57,663 nucleotides of DNA from a virus. The notes beneath the pieces are model-generated. The model did no database searches. It saw only the letters and a program-made list of their open reading frames with translations, and was not told the origin of the DNA. The stretch is from IMG/VR virus record IMGVR_UViG_3300034062_002204, positions 1-57,663 of that record; one strand, given 5' to 3'. A program made the translations under genes and the position numbers. Of this stretch, positions 1 through 7,471 are shown piece after piece. The number at the start of each line of letters is the position of its first letter. Position 1 is the first letter of the stretch.

Positions 1-1
1 A

Positions 2-373
2 TATAAATTATTTAATAAATTATATTATGATGATTCTTCTGCAAAGAAGGTTCAAGATGTTCTTTATTCTGATAAAAAATACAATTCATTAACAAAGACT
101 TTCATTAAAGTTTATATTAAAGCTAAAACAAACCCAGTATTTTTCGATAGATTTTGTGATCGATTAACAGAATCGAATCCTTATTCTGTAGTTTATGCTG
201 AACAATATCTAGACATTGAAGATTCAGAAGAAGTCGCTTCACTATCAGAAGATACTCTTTCTCTTCTAAAATCTTCTATCGAAGATTATGTAGATTTAAT
301 ACCTGATGATAGTAAAATGCGAGAATTAGAAACATTATTATCAGATTTATATACCGAGGCAATAAAATCATGA
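2..373 (+). CDS. 47: gp47-like recombination nuclease subunit, C-terminal part
   Basis: The frame is open from the window edge to a TGA at 371-373 (123 residues visible); the start lies outside. gp47 is the Mre11-type nuclease subunit that works with gp46 in end resection for recombination-dependent replication. The visible part is the acidic C-terminal region, so no catalytic motif can be read. The identification rests mainly on the ATGA overlap with gp46, the arrangement seen in T4-like phages. It is inferred by context more than by sequence. Confidence 0.7.
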   Translation, partial: YKLFNKLYYDDSSAKKVQDVLYSDKKYNSLTKTFIKVYIKAKTNPVFFDRFCDRLTESNPYSVVYAEQYLDIEDSEEVASLSEDTLSLLKSSIEDYVDLIPDDSKMRELETLLSDLYTEAIKS

Positions 374-2091
374 TTATATTTGAAAAAATGAAATATAAAA
401 ATATTCTTTCAACCGGAAATAAATTTAATGAAATAATATTCAATGGTGTGAAAACAAATCTCTGCATCGGAAAAAATGGTGAAGGAAAATCAACTTTTCT
501 TGACGCATTAACTTTCGTTCTATACGGTAAACCTTTCAGAAAAATCAACAAACCACAACTAATTAATTCTACAAATAACTCAGATTTACTTGTTGAAATT
601 AACTTTAAAATCAATAAAGATTCATACCTAATACGTCGTGGTATGAAACCAAATATTTTCGAAATCTTTACAAATAACAAGTTAATAGATCAGAATGCAA
701 TCTCAAGAGATTATCAAGAATTACTGGAAAATCATATCTTGAAGATGAATTATAAAACATTCACTCAGATTGTCGTTATTGGAAACGCAACTTACATGCC
801 ATTTATGAAGTTGAATCCAGTAGATAGAAGAAATATCGTTGAAAATCTTTTGGATATTGATATCTTCTCTAAGATGAATTCTCTTCTTAAAACAAAAGTG
901 TCTAAGACAAAAGAAGAAATAAATGGAACTTCTTATAAACTAGATCTATCTAAAGAAAAGATGAAGATACATAAGAATCTAATTTCGAATTCAACATCAG
1001 ATATTGACAAATCAATCACAGATATCGATGCTGAAATGAGACGAAATGAATTGCAAGTAATTGCAAAAGAATTGGCTATAGATAAATTGAATAAAGAGAT
1101 TCAAGAGATCATTGTTAATGATTCAAAAATCAGTACCCTTACTTCTAAGATATCCAATCTTACACATTATTCTGTAACTTTTAAAGAAAAGATGAAGAAT
1201 CTGTCGAAAGAAATTAAATTCTTCAATACAAATGATTCTTGTCCAACTTGTACACAATCTATTCCAGAAGAATTTAAATCAACTACATTATCATCTAAAG
1301 AAAAAGAATTAACCAAATATAATGATGCCATATCGTCCTGTAATTCTGAGATTAATAGTATATCTATCGAGATAGAAGAAATTAACAAAAATATAGAAGA
1401 GATTAAAGAAAGAAAGACAGAAATAACAAAGAGACAATTTGAAATTGATTCTATTACACAATATATCGGTAAGTTATCAAAACAGATTAATGATTTAAGA
1501 GTTAAGAAGATTGAAGATGTAAAGAAGATCGAAGAAGAAAAGACAATCTTAGAACAGGAATTGGAAACTCTGAATGAAGAACGTGATACTCTTCTAAATC
1601 AACAACACCTACAATCCATTGCAGCAATTCTTTTGAAAGATGATGGAATCAAAACGAAAATTATTCGTCATTATCTTCCAGTAATGAATAAGATTATCAA
1701 CAAGTATCTACAATTAATGGACTTCTATGTCAACTTTTCACTTGATGAAAACTTCGATGAAGTCATCAAGAATAAATCAAAAGAGAATTTTACTTATCAT
1801 TCCTTCTCTGAAGGCGAGAAATTAAGAATCGATCTTGCTATCCTTTTTACTTGGAGAGAAATTTCAAAGATGAAGAATGCTGCAAATACTAATTTGTTGA
1901 TTCTTGATGAAATTCTTGATTCATCATTGGATGCTCTGGGTATTGATGATTTCTTGAAAATCTTATCTTCTAGTAAAGAACAAACTAATACCTTTGTTAT
2001 TTCGCATAGAAGTGATGGAATTCAAGATAAATTTGAGAGAATCTATAGATTCTCTAAGGTAAATGGTTTCACTAAGATATCTATAGATTAA
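370..2091 (+). CDS. 46: gp46-like SbcC/Rad50-type recombination ATPase subunit
   Basis: 573 residues, close to T4 gp46 (560). Walker A GKNGEGKST lies at residues 34-42. Long coiled-coil arms flank a zinc-hook CPTC at about residues 291-294. The ABC signature SFSEGEK, Walker B LLILDEILD and an H-loop ISHRS follow near the C-terminus. With gp47 it resects DNA ends and feeds UvsX-driven recombination and late replication. Its ATG overlaps the stop of gp47 (ATGA), suggesting translational coupling. The 3' end overlaps the convergent ClpA-like gene by 4 nt. Confidence 0.96.
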   Translation: MIIFEKMKYKNILSTGNKFNEIIFNGVKTNLCIGKNGEGKSTFLDALTFVLYGKPFRKINKPQLINSTNNSDLLVEINFKINKDSYLIRRGMKPNIFEIFTNNKLIDQNAISRDYQELLENHILKMNYKTFTQIVVIGNATYMPFMKLNPVDRRNIVENLLDIDIFSKMNSLLKTKVSKTKEEINGTSYKLDLSKEKMKIHKNLISNSTSDIDKSITDIDAEMRRNELQVIAKELAIDKLNKEIQEIIVNDSKISTLTSKISNLTHYSVTFKEKMKNLSKEIKFFNTNDSCPTCTQSIPEEFKSTTLSSKEKELTKYNDAISSCNSEINSISIEIEEINKNIEEIKERKTEITKRQFEIDSITQYIGKLSKQINDLRVKKIEDVKKIEEEKTILEQELETLNEERDTLLNQQHLQSIAAILLKDDGIKTKIIRHYLPVMNKIINKYLQLMDFYVNFSLDENFDEVIKNKSKENFTYHSFSEGEKLRIDLAILFTWREISKMKNAANTNLLILDEILDSSLDALGIDDFLKILSSSKEQTNTFVISHRSDGIQDKFERIYRFSKVNGFTKISID

Positions 2092-3110
2092 ATATTCATA
2101 GATATATTATATTTTTTCATTTTGTTGGTTTTGGTTTTTTCGAAGAGTAAATCTTCCTGATCTTCTACTATCTTTATAAGAACAACATCTCCGGATTGTA
2201 ATCGTTCGTCAGAAAGAACGCAAGATAACGGGATTTCAATTTTGCTAGAAATAACTCTCTTCAAATTTCTTGCACCATATTCTTCGGAAAAACCTTTTTC
2301 TATCAACCAGTCTTTTGTCTTATCTTCCATAACAAAAAAGATTTTCTTTAGATTCATCTTAGACGATAATATTCTATATTGGATATCAGATAACTGTAGT
2401 TCCAGAATCTTTTTCATATGTTCTGGTGTTAATGTTTCGAATTTAATTGTCACATCAATTCTATTCAAGAATTCTGGTCTAAATTTTGATCTCATCGATT
2501 TATCTAGTAGAGACAATTCTTCTTCTTCGTCGACCTCTTTGTTAACAAATCCTATCGTTTTAGATCTTTGCACATACTCCTCAACACCAATATTTGATGT
2601 GAATATAATGAAACAATTTCTGAAATTCACAGAATCATTATTTCCCAATCTAATTTCTCCCTTATCTAATATAGAAAGAAGTAGATTAAATAGAGAATCT
2701 GTAGCTTTCTCAATCTCATCGAATAGAATGACATTCGGAACAACTCCTTCTACATCTTTTTTGTTGAAGAATGCTTTGGTTTCCGAGTGTCCTATATAAC
2801 CAGGAGGAGCTCCAATTAATTTGGCAAGCTCATGAGATTGTTGATACTCACCACAATTTACTTTAAGAAACCTATCAACACCAAAAAACTTAGCCAATTC
2901 TTCTGCTACTTTCGTTTTCCCGCAACCAGTTTTACCAGCAAAGAAGAAAGAAGATATAGGTCGAGTTGGATCAGATAAACCATTATAGAACTTTTGTGTA
3001 GATATCGCCAATTCTCTTATGGCTTTTTCTTGACCAACAACAACATTATTCAATTTATCTTCTAATTCTTTTGCTGGTCCAGACAGATTTCTAGAGTTTA
3101 AGATCATCAT
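2088..3110 (-). CDS. clpA: ClpA/ClpB-type AAA+ unfoldase (single D2-like module)
   Basis: 340 residues, only the second (D2) ATPase module of a ClpA-like protein: VVVGQEKAI near the N-terminus, Walker A AGKTGCGKTK, pore loop GAPPGYIG, Walker B VILFDEIEKA, sensor/arginine-finger segment FRPEFLNRID, then a D2-small domain. No N-domain or D1 is present. Between the ATPase core elements is SKTIGFVNK, which aligns with the IGL loop by which bacterial ClpA docks on ClpP, so it may drive host ClpP. An AGGAGG lies 3 nt before the first ATG and 6 nt before the second (3107), so the second may be the true start. The partner protease is not in this window. Confidence 0.9.
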   Translation of the reverse strand: MMILNSRNLSGPAKELEDKLNNVVVGQEKAIRELAISTQKFYNGLSDPTRPISSFFFAGKTGCGKTKVAEELAKFFGVDRFLKVNCGEYQQSHELAKLIGAPPGYIGHSETKAFFNKKDVEGVVPNVILFDEIEKATDSLFNLLLSILDKGEIRLGNNDSVNFRNCFIIFTSNIGVEEYVQRSKTIGFVNKEVDEEEELSLLDKSMRSKFRPEFLNRIDVTIKFETLTPEHMKKILELQLSDIQYRILSSKMNLKKIFFVMEDKTKDWLIEKGFSEEYGARNLKRVISSKIEIPLSCVLSDERLQSGDVVLIKIVEDQEDLLFEKTKTNKMKKYNISMNI

Positions 3111-3147
3111 GATCCTCCTGAAACTATTTATTGGTATATGTGAAAAT

Positions 3148-3173
3148 GCCGCCTTCTGTTTCCAGGTGGCGGC
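3148..3173 (-). terminator. GC hairpin at the 3' side of the tmRNA gene
   Basis: On the minus strand GCCGCC and GGCGGC pair around a loop, followed by ATTTTC. It sits after the tmRNA tag stop and before the ClpA-like gene, so it may end the tmRNA precursor. It could instead be part of the tmRNA fold. Confidence 0.5.
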
Positions 3174-3465
3174 GAACCCAGTCTTATGCTGTTTAAGCAG
3201 CAGCAGACATTACTAATACGTTAGTATTTGCGTTTATAGTTTACGCTGTTATGGTAGTCGTCTACCAGAAATCTACTCTCATCTATTCCTGCCAATCGAT
3301 ACTGATTCAGGCCCACCAAAGTATACTCTTTGTCAATATCCCCGCAGATATCATACGTTTGGTGTAGGACTCAACTTCATAGGTCGAGCGAGTATACTTT
3401 GGTGGACCTGCTGGGTTCCGCCCCCAGGTCTTGCACAGTTGTTGAATCGGATCAACGATTTCAAT
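3174..3465 (-). ncRNA. ssrA: Circularly permuted (two-piece type) tmRNA
   Basis: Read on the minus strand, a T-arm (CTGGG, 7-nt loop, CCCAG; 3427-3411) is followed by acceptor strand CAGGTCC and an encoded ACCA ending at 3400. After an intervening segment comes GGGCCTG at 3314-3308, which pairs with CAGGTCC (7 bp, one G-U), then a D-like region resembling other tmRNA 5' ends. A hairpin GGTAG/CTACC looks like pseudoknot 1. The tag frame starts at GCA 3231 and reads ANTNVLVMSAAA with TAA at 3195-3193, the stop lying in a TGCTG/CAGCA hairpin as in P5. The 3' half precedes the 5' half, so the gene is permuted; a 20-bp stem (3309-3328 with 3390-3409) closes the excised segment. GATTTC/GAAATC (3268-3273, 3457-3462) may be part of P2. 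The T-loop GGCGGAA is atypical. Outer ends are approximate. Confidence 0.87.
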
Positions 3466-3516
3466 TTTTATTTATTAGTCTTCCTCTCACCAATCCAAAA
3501 GATTCAGTCTCAAATA

Positions 3517-3786
3517 TCAAATAATTATTTGTGCCATCATTATACCAATGTCTTGTGTTTCCCAAACCATCTCTTCTGCCGTTTCACTGAAAATGCCCAT
3601 AGTCTTTTCTAATTCCTCAATAGCAATATTCTTATTTGTAATTCTATTTTTGGTAGAAAACGAATCTATAACAAGACCCGTTGTTAAATGTATTAACCTG
3701 ACACCAGCTGGATTCTCATTCAATTTTTGATCTGGTGTCAGGAAATATTCAAATGTACACTGTGTGTTAATCGTGTGAATATTCAT
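3517..3786 (-). CDS. Release-factor-like small protein lacking GGQ
   Basis: About 89 residues from the ATG at 3786 (ATG 3792 also possible). The core GVRLIHLTTGLVIDSF followed by NRITNKNIAIEEL matches the segment of class I release factors that follows the GGQ loop (V-R-x-x-H-x-x-T-G-(I/L)-V ... K-x-x-A-x-x-x-L). Where GGQ would be expected the protein reads TPDQ, so peptidyl-tRNA hydrolysis by the usual mechanism is unlikely. The start overlaps the end of the upstream gene by 20 nt. It lies just upstream of the tmRNA gene on the same strand. Family similarity is by eye; function is unknown. Confidence 0.6.
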   Translation of the reverse strand: MNIHTINTQCTFEYFLTPDQKLNENPAGVRLIHLTTGLVIDSFSTKNRITNKNIAIEELEKTMGIFSETAEEMVWETQDIGIMMAQIII

Positions 3787-4231
3787 CCACATCAATTTGA
3801 CCATTACGATATACATTAATCTCTGCATGATCACCAAACATTTGACGAAGATCTTCATCTTCAAACATAGATAGAAGTTCGTCTACTTCATTATATGCCT
3901 TCTTTATTGAATCGATCGAATCGAAAGAAAGATCTTCAAGATCAATCTCTTTACTATATTGTTCGTTATTCAAAGTCCAGTTATCAACATGATCACAAGA
4001 GTTATTGAATCTATAATAATCTCGATTAACACCAAATACACAAGTGTCACCATCATTGAAATAAGGTGTATATTGATTCCAAGAAAATGAATTCAATTGT
4101 GGATTGTCATTGAAGATATCTTTTGTGATATCACCAAATACACTCTTTGCGTTATCTCGTAACATCTTCATATGTTCGTCACGAATTACCTTAAATTCAT
4201 TAATCTTTGCAATAAATTCATTCTTAGTCAT
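3767..4231 (-). CDS. Hypothetical protein, 154 residues
   Basis: The ATG at 4231 is preceded by GAGG; the stop of the upstream gene is 1 nt before it, so the two are probably coupled. The product is acidic and polar with no membrane segment or motif I recognise. Phe/Tyr/Asn-rich central part, Asp/Glu-rich C-terminal half. No function assigned. Confidence 0.8.
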   Translation of the reverse strand: MTKNEFIAKINEFKVIRDEHMKMLRDNAKSVFGDITKDIFNDNPQLNSFSWNQYTPYFNDGDTCVFGVNRDYYRFNNSCDHVDNWTLNNEQYSKEIDLEDLSFDSIDSIKKAYNEVDELLSMFEDEDLRQMFGDHAEINVYRNGQIDVDEYSHD

Positions 4232-4232
4232 A

Positions 4233-4628
4233 TTAATCAATCCTCATTTTATTAGTTACAGTTTTTGCAATTTTCTTGTGAGAAGAAGGAACAGTGTCTT
4301 TACCAGCATTCATCCAAGATCTATATTCCATTTCTTCCAAATAATCAGAAGCATTTGGAATATATCGATTACCAAAATCCTCTAGGATATGTTGCTCACC
4401 AATATCCCTGACAGATACATTCCGACCATCAGAATTTTTGATATTCACCCCAAATATTTTTTCTAAGATAGTTGAAAGAAACCAAGAATTATGAGTTAAT
4501 GCACGATGACGATTATCTGACATCGCACCCTTCGACGAATCCATCAGATTATGGATATCAAAATAATCTTCTGGAACACCACCAAACTTCTTAGCAGAAG
4601 ATACTGCGTGAATCCAAGGTTTTGCCAT
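4233..4628 (-). CDS. Conserved phage hypothetical protein, 131 residues
   Basis: Starts MAKPWIHAVSSAKKFGG and continues with a pattern (DYFDIHNLMDSSK, then DNRHRALTHNS) that I recognise from uncharacterised phage proteins of this size, possibly the DUF6915 group; that name is tentative. A promoter with its -10 box ends 5 nt before the ATG, so this is a leaderless start and the first gene of a short minus-strand operon. No function known. Confidence 0.8.
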   Translation of the reverse strand: MAKPWIHAVSSAKKFGGVPEDYFDIHNLMDSSKGAMSDNRHRALTHNSWFLSTILEKIFGVNIKNSDGRNVSVRDIGEQHILEDFGNRYIPNASDYLEEMEYRSWMNAGKDTVPSSHKKIAKTVTNKMRID

Positions 4629-4633
4629 AATTT

Positions 4634-4662
4634 ATTATACCTTATTCAATTGTTCTAGTCAA
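4634..4662 (-). promoter_or_regulatory. Leaderless-type promoter
   Basis: TTGACT, 17-nt spacer, TATAAT, then 5 nt to the ATG at 4628. It overlaps the 3' end of the metallophosphoesterase gene. Confidence 0.75.
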
Positions 4663-5187
4663 CTTGAACCCGACAGTTCCGCCTTCTGATTTAATTTTAG
4701 CACAGACTTCTTCGAAAAGAATCGGTGCATACTCAGTGTGTTCGACGCAGACATTATGATATCTAATATCTGGAATATTATTGACGTGGAGATGGCCATG
4801 AATATTACATCCAAATCTACCAAGCGATTCATTATGAACTGGAATATGACTCAAGATCATACCATTCATCACATGATACGAACGAATGTCACGAAAATAT
4901 TCTGTGTAATCCGACAACTTGAAGATATCATGATTGCCACGAATCAAGATCTTATCTCCATTCAGTCTAGATAAAATTTTAAGGTTCTTTCTAGAAATGA
5001 CAACATCGCCTAGATGATAGATCTTATCATTTGGTTTGACTCTTGCATTCCAAGCTTCAACCATATATTCATCCATTTCTCCGGCCGAAGAGAACGGTCG
5101 CATCGGCGACCCGTCTTCCCTCTTAAATACTGTACATGTTTTCTCGTGACCAAAGTGGGTGTCACTAATTAACCAAACTGAAGGCAT
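4642..5187 (-). CDS. Calcineurin-like metallophosphoesterase
   Basis: 181 residues with the metal-binding set of the family in order: DTHFGH near the N-terminus, GDVV at about residue 62, GNHD at about 84, H in LSHIPVH and GHLH at about 130. Length and motif spacing fit the small phage/bacterial YfcE-like phosphoesterases. Substrate unknown. It sits in a minus-strand run with 5196-5570 and 5570-6334 and is probably co-transcribed from the promoter at 6341-6368. Confidence 0.9.
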   Translation of the reverse strand: MPSVWLISDTHFGHEKTCTVFKREDGSPMRPFSSAGEMDEYMVEAWNARVKPNDKIYHLGDVVISRKNLKILSRLNGDKILIRGNHDIFKLSDYTEYFRDIRSYHVMNGMILSHIPVHNESLGRFGCNIHGHLHVNNIPDIRYHNVCVEHTEYAPILFEEVCAKIKSEGGTVGFKLTRTIE

Positions 5188-5195
5188 AATTTTCT

Positions 5196-5570
5196 CTATA
5201 GATCCTTTTCTAAATTCTGATTAACATGATTCCACGTTCCACATCCAAATGCATTTCGTGTTTCTTTAAGAATACAACTGTATAAAGAATCGTATTCGTT
5301 TCCCCTATAAACATACTTATCTGTTTCTTTGTTGAACGTAATCGATTCTTTAAATTTATCTGCTTCTATGAGCATATTTAATAAGATGTTATATTTTTCA
5401 AGTAAGTTTGCAGCATTCTTTTGTTCATCTTCAGTTGCGCAACCAGATTTCAATTCAAAATATACATCCCAAACACCCGCAGATGTGATAGAATCAATTG
5501 TATGTTGTTCTTTGTTGAGAACAACAATCATTCTTTGTTTTAATGCTTCTATTCGTTTAGATTGTGACAT
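5196..5570 (-). CDS. Hypothetical protein, 124 residues
   Basis: Its ATG overlaps the TAA of the upstream gene (TAATG), so translation is probably coupled. Mostly helical, charged, cytosolic; Lys/Glu-rich with scattered Cys. No recognised domain. Confidence 0.75.
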   Translation of the reverse strand: MSQSKRIEALKQRMIVVLNKEQHTIDSITSAGVWDVYFELKSGCATEDEQKNAANLLEKYNILLNMLIEADKFKESITFNKETDKYVYRGNEYDSLYSCILKETRNAFGCGTWNHVNQNLEKDL

Positions 5571-6334
5571 TATCGATTCGCTTCCGGATTAATACGATTG
5601 ATATAATCAAGAGCATCGTCTACAGAGTTGAAGACTGGACGCCCATAAGCATCAATCTGGCACTTGCCAAGAATAAACTTCGGACCATAGACATCAAGAC
5701 TCAGATCACAAGAGCCATTTTTGAACGACAACCGAACGAACTCTTTTCCGGAACCAGAAACCTTATTCAAAGTCGAATAGAGTTGGAGCTTTTCTGACTT
5801 ATTCTGAAGGATATACTCAACAACTTCATCACGAGTCATGTTCTGACGCATTTCACGAGGATATCCGCCATCCGTACGATAGACGATAACCCAAGCAGAA
5901 CCTGAAAGACCATAACCAGAACCAGTGATCTTGGCATAAGCTGGAGCCATTTCTTGTTTTTCTACGAAACCAAGCTGCTTCTGTTTCCTAGAATTTTCAC
6001 CAACAGGCAGGAAAATACCAGTAAATTTATCGGTCTTAGGATCAACAATCGCCCAAACTGAACGGAACGACTTCCCGAAACCACGATATCGATCACGAAC
6101 TTGAATGATCTTAGCAGGAACTCGTTCACCAGTCTTGGCATTGAACAGACCAGGAAACGAAGAAACCCAACCAGCATCCGCCAATTCAGCTAAAGTTTGA
6201 TTCAGATTCGAGCTGATACCAGAAGCCCATTGTGAAAGAAACCCATCGGTATCGCACCGATCGAAAGAATCTTCACGATCCTGGATATTGCGAGCAGCCA
6301 TTTGGCGATACTCATCAGCAGTAAGCTTTTCCAT
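5570..6334 (-). CDS. Hypothetical protein, 254 residues
   Basis: First gene of the 6334-to-4642 minus-strand run. The -10 box of its promoter ends 6 nt before the ATG, implying a leaderless mRNA. It has more GC-rich codons than its neighbours. Residues roughly 130-200 contain GSGYGLSGSAWVIVYRTDGG and a basic/aromatic pattern; no catalytic motif was identified. Confidence 0.8.
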   Translation of the reverse strand: MEKLTADEYRQMAARNIQDREDSFDRCDTDGFLSQWASGISSNLNQTLAELADAGWVSSFPGLFNAKTGERVPAKIIQVRDRYRGFGKSFRSVWAIVDPKTDKFTGIFLPVGENSRKQKQLGFVEKQEMAPAYAKITGSGYGLSGSAWVIVYRTDGGYPREMRQNMTRDEVVEYILQNKSEKLQLYSTLNKVSGSGKEFVRLSFKNGSCDLSLDVYGPKFILGKCQIDAYGRPVFNSVDDALDYINRINPEANR

Positions 6335-6340
6335 ACATTC

Positions 6341-6368
6341 AGTATACCGTATCCTTCGTCTGAATCAA
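6341..6368 (-). promoter_or_regulatory. Leaderless-type promoter, leftward
   Basis: TTGATT, 16-nt spacer, TATACT, 6 nt to the ATG at 6334. One half of a divergent pair with 6520-6547. Confidence 0.8.
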
Positions 6369-6380
6369 AGTTTTTTCAGA

Positions 6381-6510
6381 ACTATATTCTCTTTATTTTC
6401 AATAACTTACGGTAAATCGTTGATTCTAAACGAGATATTCTTCCGAAGAATATTCTCTTTGTTTTCAATGACTTGTTGCAAGTCATTCATTTTAAACGGA
6501 ATATAATTTA
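6381..6510. repeat. Two copies of the recurrent palindromic promoter-upstream element
   Basis: Two copies lie back to back between the divergent promoters. Each has arms related to GAGATATTC/GAGAATATTC and a central TGACTTG-loop-CAAGTCA type hairpin. Related copies occur at 29237, 43892, 49421 and 49979, always just upstream of a promoter. No gene in the 219-bp gap. Confidence 0.7.
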
Positions 6511-6519
6511 CAAAAAACT

Positions 6520-6547
6520 TTGATTCGGATCTCCAATAAGGTATAAT
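6520..6547 (+). promoter_or_regulatory. Leaderless-type promoter, rightward
   Basis: TTGATT, 16-nt spacer, TATAAT, 6 nt to the ATG at 6554. Confidence 0.8.
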
Positions 6548-6553
6548 GGTTAT

Positions 6554-6943
6554 ATGAAGAAGAGAGAAACCGCTAAAGAAAAACGTGAACGATTGGCTCT
6601 TGAAGAGCAAATTCGAAATGATAATGAATGGCTTGAATTGAAGAATCAGTATCCAACCATCCTTTTGGATTTCGTGTTCGTCTTCTCGAAGCTTCCTAAT
6701 TACGAAGTAAACAAGCACGAAGCAGTATATTCCTTCACTGATCTTGTATATGATTCTCCATTCTTTCTTCCGATTGTCTTACCCAATGATTATGATTTTG
6801 ATGTGATCTTCGAAATCCAAAGAATGAATGATTATCTCGAAGAAATTCGCCTGAAAGAAGAGTACGAGAAAGAGAAGAATCGAAAGATCTATGCTGCTCT
6901 TGCTAAGTTAACCAAAGAAGAAAAAGAACTGTTGGGTCTGTAG
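6554..6943 (+). CDS. Hypothetical protein, 129 residues
   Basis: Highly charged N-terminal helix (MKKRETAKEKRERLALEE) and charged C-terminal helix around a hydrophobic middle with Phe/Leu/Pro. The ATG is 6 nt after the -10 box, so the message is likely leaderless. No domain recognised. Confidence 0.75.
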   Translation: MKKRETAKEKRERLALEEQIRNDNEWLELKNQYPTILLDFVFVFSKLPNYEVNKHEAVYSFTDLVYDSPFFLPIVLPNDYDFDVIFEIQRMNDYLEEIRLKEEYEKEKNRKIYAALAKLTKEEKELLGL

Positions 6944-6969
6944 AATCGACATCGTCTTCGGAGAAAGAA

Positions 6970-7047
6970 ATGAAACAAACAATCAATATTAAATATCGTG
7001 TTGATTTAATCGAATCTGAACGTGGCTGGGCCAAACATTATTTTTGA
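6970..7047 (+). pseudogene. Truncated N-terminal remnant of a small phage gene
   Basis: ATG at 6970 after a GGAGAAAGAA ribosome site opens a 25-codon frame (MKQTINIKYRVDLIESERGW) that stops at 7045-7047. The start resembles small phage proteins of the 'YKVDLVESERGWG' sort, which are longer, so this looks like the 5' end of a gene joined by deletion to the next one. Confidence 0.4.
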
Positions 7048-7063
7048 CCAAATACTTCGAAAT

Positions 7064-7471
7064 ATGATCTGGGAATCGATCTTTCTCAAATATTGTGATT
7101 ATGCAAAAACCAAATTGAATGTATCGGATATTACTATATTTGTAAATGAAGAACAAGAATCATTATTTGAGAAGATCGATTTCTTCGTTGATGGGTGTGT
7201 ATTTATTGAAGATGATTGGACAATAATAGATTTATACACCGAATCATATGATCGTTACGATTTACTATTATGTGTGTTGATTCACGAAATTGGTCATGTT
7301 ATCTGTTGGAATAAATATGGTTACGATCATACTGAAGAAGATGCTTGGGATAATGGTGGATCTATCTTAGAACAAAACGAAATTCCGGAATGTTTTGATC
7401 TGGTGAAAGTTGAGGCTTTGAGTAGTTATGCTAGAATTGCAAAAATTTCTGAACACGAATTTTGGCGATAG
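7064..7471 (+). CDS. HEIGH-type zinc metallopeptidase-like protein
   Basis: About 135 residues from the ATG at 7064 (a GTG at 7022 is also open). Contains LIHEIGHVI, a zincin HExxH motif, followed by TEEDAWDNG, the same layout as the paralogue at 23094-23489 (LIHEIGHVI then TEKDAWICG). Third zinc ligand not certain. No secretion signal, so probably cytosolic or virion-associated. Substrate unknown. Its 3' end overlaps the RNA ligase gene by 44 nt. Confidence 0.75.
   Translation: MIWESIFLKYCDYAKTKLNVSDITIFVNEEQESLFEKIDFFVDGCVFIEDDWTIIDLYTESYDRYDLLLCVLIHEIGHVICWNKYGYDHTEEDAWDNGGSILEQNEIPECFDLVKVEALSSYARIAKISEHEFWR

Noticed and set aside
3330-3524. Plus-strand frame of 64 codons over the tmRNA
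   Set aside because: It lies on the opposite strand of a convincing structured RNA and has no protein-like features.
3787-3864. Extended N-terminus of the release-factor-like protein
   Set aside because: Those codons overlap the previous gene and read as a low-complexity Met-rich shadow; ATG 3786 or 3792 fits better.
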